Of a DNA stretch of 8,717 nt, positions 6,772-8,717 are shown one piece after another. The position numbers and the translations under genes are program-made. Positions within the stretch are counted from its first letter, which is position 1. Every line of letters starts with the position of its first letter. A model generated the notes under the pieces. That model was given only the letters and a program-made list of their open reading frames with translations, was not told where the DNA came from and made no database searches. This stretch comes from Deltaproteobacteria bacterium. Its GTDB lineage: Bacteria > Desulfobacterota > DSM-4660 > Desulfatiglandales > HGW-15. The stretch covers positions 1-8,717 of the forward strand of contig JAFDIC010000200.1 in NCBI GenBank assembly GCA_019308525.1, read 5' to 3'.

Positions 6772-7455
6772 ATGGCGATTAACTATTCCTTGAAAGCACT
6801 GATTGAAAAACCCCTGGTGAGGAGAAACCTCCTCGTGACGGGCCTTGTACTCGTGATGTTTCTAATGCTGTGGGCTCGTGCGTTCTACGGCTCTGTCAAA
6901 GCCTACCACAAGGGCGAAGACTTTCTCAAGCAAGAGAACTATATAAGGGCCATCACCTATTTCGATCGGTCCATTCACTGGTATACCCCCCTTAACCCCT
7001 ATGTAAGAAAATCTGCTGAAAGGCTCTGGGAGATAGGCGAAAAGGCCCAGGAAATCGGGGACAACAAGTTGGCATTGATAGCTTACAGGACCGTAAGGAG
7101 CGGGTTCTATGCAACAAGCCATTTCATAATCCCTTATAAAGAATGGATAGAAAGGGCGGAGGCAAGAATAGCCACCCTCGTTGAAGAAGAACAAAAGGAC
7201 AGGGGCGTATCAGAGGACATTGCTTCCATCAGGGATTCGATCCTGGAAAGCCAAAAGGCGAGGAGCCCGGATGTTTTCTGGACTATTGTCCTGGAAGTCG
7301 GTCTCATGGGATGGATCGGTTCGATAATCGGGTTCATCATGCTTTACCTGAAAAAGGAAGGAGCATCCGGTTTTTTCCGGATATCCACGCTGAAATGGCT
7401 TGGCCTGACCGCCCCTTTTTTCTTCATGTGGATCATCGGAATGATGCGGGCTTGA
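6772..7455 (+). CDS. Unnamed membrane protein with TPR-like central region
   Basis: A 227-residue protein I cannot assign to a named family. A membrane helix near 19-37 is followed by a soluble, largely helical region (42-165), then two more hydrophobic helices (169-193 and 207-225) and a two-residue tail. The soluble region looks like degenerate tetratricopeptide repeats: YHKGEDFLKQENYIRAITYFDRSI (45-68) has the TPR spacing, and a second helical pair spans 81-110. The segment HWYTPLNPYV (69-78) and SAERLWEIG (81-89) look strongly constrained. I have an impression of similar proteins in deltaproteobacteria but no function. AAGGA lies 9 nt before the ATG and a strong promoter precedes it. It is transcribed away from the glycan operon. 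A scaffold or assembly role in the envelope is possible but unsupported. Confidence 0.9.
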   Translation: MAINYSLKALIEKPLVRRNLLVTGLVLVMFLMLWARAFYGSVKAYHKGEDFLKQENYIRAITYFDRSIHWYTPLNPYVRKSAERLWEIGEKAQEIGDNKLALIAYRTVRSGFYATSHFIIPYKEWIERAEARIATLVEEEQKDRGVSEDIASIRDSILESQKARSPDVFWTIVLEVGLMGWIGSIIGFIMLYLKKEGASGFFRISTLKWLGLTAPFFFMWIIGMMRA

Positions 7456-7491
7456 GAGCGACCAAGTTTTGAGACCTTTGAAAATCTTTCC

Positions 7492-7512
7492 GAGGTAAAT
7501 TCTTGCCTTTTT
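7492..7512 (+). terminator. Weak Rho-independent-like terminator after the 6772-7455 gene
   Basis: GGTAA-ATTC-TTGCC (7494-7507) forms a five-pair stem with one G-T wobble and a four-base loop, followed at once by TTTTT (7508-7512). The stem can be stretched by one A-T and one G-T pair into the T run. It lies about 36 nt after the stop codon. The stem is weak, so the terminator call is tentative. Confidence 0.35.
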
Positions 7513-7531
7513 CATTATCTTTTGGACCGAG

Positions 7532-7569
7532 GCAACCGTGTTGCTGCCCCCTCCACCGACGTGGTCGGT
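7532..7569. other. Two small hairpins in the convergent spacer
   Basis: GCAAC-CGT-GTTGC (7532-7544) and ACCGAC-GTG-GTCGGT (7555-7569) are perfect 5- and 6-bp inverted repeats with three-base loops, lying 10 bp apart between the two convergent genes. Neither has a T tract on either strand, so they are not standard terminators. They could help RNA 3' end formation or simply be chance. Confidence 0.3.
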
Positions 7570-7612
7570 TCGCTCCATATATGCACGAGTTTCCAAAGGC
7601 CTCTACCCGTCC

Positions 7613-8717
7613 CTATTGCTTTTTGATGGCTTCCGCCGGGTTCCCTGTTCTCTCCTGCATAGCCCTCAGGTTGTGCCTGGCCATGACATACTCGGGGTCG
7701 AGACGTATTGCCTCCGAGAAGTGAGAGATTGCTTCCCTGATCCTTCCCTGCTGTGCGAGCGCCACACCCAGGTCATTGTGTATCCTGGGATCGTTGGGCC
7801 GGAGCTCCAATGCCTTCTTGTAATGGAAAATGGCTTGCCCTAAATCCCGCTGGCGGGCGAGGTTGAGCCCCAAATTGTGGTGGGCCTCTGACAGGGGCTT
7901 TATCTCAAGGGCCCGTCGAAAAAGAGAGTTTGCATCTTCCACCTTTCCCTGTCTGCTTAGCACAAACCCCATGTTGACGTATGCCTCTGCGTAGGTTGGC
8001 ACCAGTTCCAATGCCCTGGAAAGGTATTTCGTCGCCCGGGGATACCGGCCCATCCGGGCCAGCACAGTGCCCATGTTGTTCAAAAACATGGGGTTATCCG
8101 GCATGATTCGAACAGCCTCTTCAAGGCTGGAAAGAGCTTTATCAAGCTCTCCCTTGGAGGCGTAGAAAGATCCCAGGTTGTTGTATGCCAGGTGGTTGCC
8201 TTTGGTAACTTTCAGGGCGTGGGCAAAGAGGCTTTCACTGTTCTTCCAGAATCCGACTTGGAGTGAAGTCAAGGACATAAGGATAAAGGCTATACACGCC
8301 AGAGCGGCAGGGGCCATAGTGCGATAAAAGGAGAATTTTCCAAAGAGTCGGTGAAAGCCCCACACGATCATGATAAACAACCCGATCAAGGGGATGTAGA
8401 CAAAGCGGTCGGCCATTGCAGGCCACAGCCCCACCTGCACCAAACCTATGGCGGGGAACAAGGTGCAGACATACCAGGCCCATCCCACAAAAAGATAGGC
8501 ATGCTTTCTCGCAGATATTGTGACCATAAATGTTATGGCCAGGAGCACGATTGCGGCTCCAAGAATTTGCCAGACAGGGAAACCCGTTGGGAAGGGGTAA
8601 AAGACGGCAAGATCTACAGGCCAGATCATTTTCCAGATGTAGAGGACATAGGAGACAAGGGCATTCTCAAACCGTAAAAGCATGGGAGCAGTCTTGCCGG
8701 CAACCATCATACTACGG
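7613..8717 (-). CDS. TMTC-like membrane protein with C-terminal TPRs, 5' end missing
   Basis: This is the C-terminal portion of a multi-pass protein whose start lies beyond the window; the frame stays open through 8716. Counting from the ATG at 8710, LVSYVLYIWKMIWPVDLAVFYP (18-39), hydrophobic segments near 48-66, 72-92, 104-121 and 132-150, and the loop MADRFVYIPLIGL (99-111) match the membrane part of bacterial TMTC/GT-C-like proteins fused to TPRs. Five full TPRs follow (about 175-206, 207-240, 241-273, 274-306 and 307-340), with a partial sixth to 365. The third-to-fourth junction is one residue short of the usual 34-residue period. TMTC proteins in animals O-mannosylate; the bacterial relatives are mostly uncharacterised. 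Stop TAG at 7613-7615. It converges on the unnamed plus-strand gene and may belong to the same envelope-glycan theme. Confidence 0.88.
   Translation of the reverse strand, partial: RSMMVAGKTAPMLLRFENALVSYVLYIWKMIWPVDLAVFYPFPTGFPVWQILGAAIVLLAITFMVTISARKHAYLFVGWAWYVCTLFPAIGLVQVGLWPAMADRFVYIPLIGLFIMIVWGFHRLFGKFSFYRTMAPAALACIAFILMSLTSLQVGFWKNSESLFAHALKVTKGNHLAYNNLGSFYASKGELDKALSSLEEAVRIMPDNPMFLNNMGTVLARMGRYPRATKYLSRALELVPTYAEAYVNMGFVLSRQGKVEDANSLFRRALEIKPLSEAHHNLGLNLARQRDLGQAIFHYKKALELRPNDPRIHNDLGVALAQQGRIREAISHFSEAIRLDPEYVMARHNLRAMQERTGNPAEAIKKQ

Noticed and set aside
7210..7596. Minus-strand open frame of 128 codons crossing the convergent spacer
   Set aside because: Most of it is antisense to the membrane protein at 6772-7455. 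The sequence is low in protein-like features, and I see no promoter or ribosome binding site for it.
7471..7603. Insertion sequence or MITE bounded by the imperfect inverted repeat
   Set aside because: The arms match at only 11 of 13 bases, I see no flanking target-site duplication, and no transposase-like sequence is present. I keep it only as a low-interest observation.
1..8717. CRISPR array, tRNA or rRNA genes
   Set aside because: I found no regularly spaced direct repeats and no tRNA- or rRNA-like stretches on either strand; nearly all of the window is accounted for by protein genes.

Overview
The window looks like a surface-glycan (O-antigen, exopolysaccharide or envelope-glycan) locus from a Gram-negative, probably Desulfobacterota/deltaproteobacterial, genome of intermediate G+C. 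The taxonomic guess rests on gene style: a YfhO family protein, a dolichol-phosphate-mannose-synthase-like GT2, a TMTC-like membrane protein fused to TPRs, and a small TPR-like membrane protein of a kind I associate with that group. No rRNA, tRNA or housekeeping marker is present to confirm it.

Most of the window (about 49 to 6661) is one tight minus-strand operon. In transcription order it holds an extended-SDR nucleotide-sugar enzyme (5672-6661), a DegT/DnrJ/EryC1/StrS sugar aminotransferase (4563-5675), two class I SAM methyltransferases (3919-4560 and 3141-3878), a GT2 polyprenyl-phosphate-type glycosyltransferase (2362-3120), and a large YfhO family membrane protein (49-2342). Junctions are 4-nt overlaps or gaps of 2 to 40 nt, so translational coupling is likely. 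The YfhO gene is broken in this sequence: its N- and C-terminal parts lie in different frames, joined at a CCCC (GGGG on the coding strand) tract at 1518-1521. One extra G there would restore a protein of about 764 residues.

A 110-bp divergent intergenic region (6662-6771) separates the operon from a plus-strand gene (6772-7455). That gene encodes an unnamed 227-residue protein with three membrane segments and a TPR-like middle. The intergenic region holds a near-ideal sigma70 promoter for the plus gene, a weaker candidate minus promoter whose -10 overlaps it, and a short inverted repeat between them. After a 157-bp convergent spacer with small hairpins comes the C-terminal part of a minus-strand TMTC-like multi-pass protein with TPRs (7613-8717), whose 5' end lies beyond the window.

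A working model, which is inference: the SDR and aminotransferase make an activated amino-sugar, and one or both methyltransferases methylate the sugar or glycan. The GT2 loads a sugar onto undecaprenyl phosphate, and YfhO transfers it outside the membrane. This parallels the Gram-positive CsbB/GtcA/YfhO three-component glycosylation system, but no GtcA-like flippase is visible. The points most worth a second look are the YfhO frameshift, the SDR's missing YxxxK tyrosine, and the unnamed membrane protein behind the shared promoter region.
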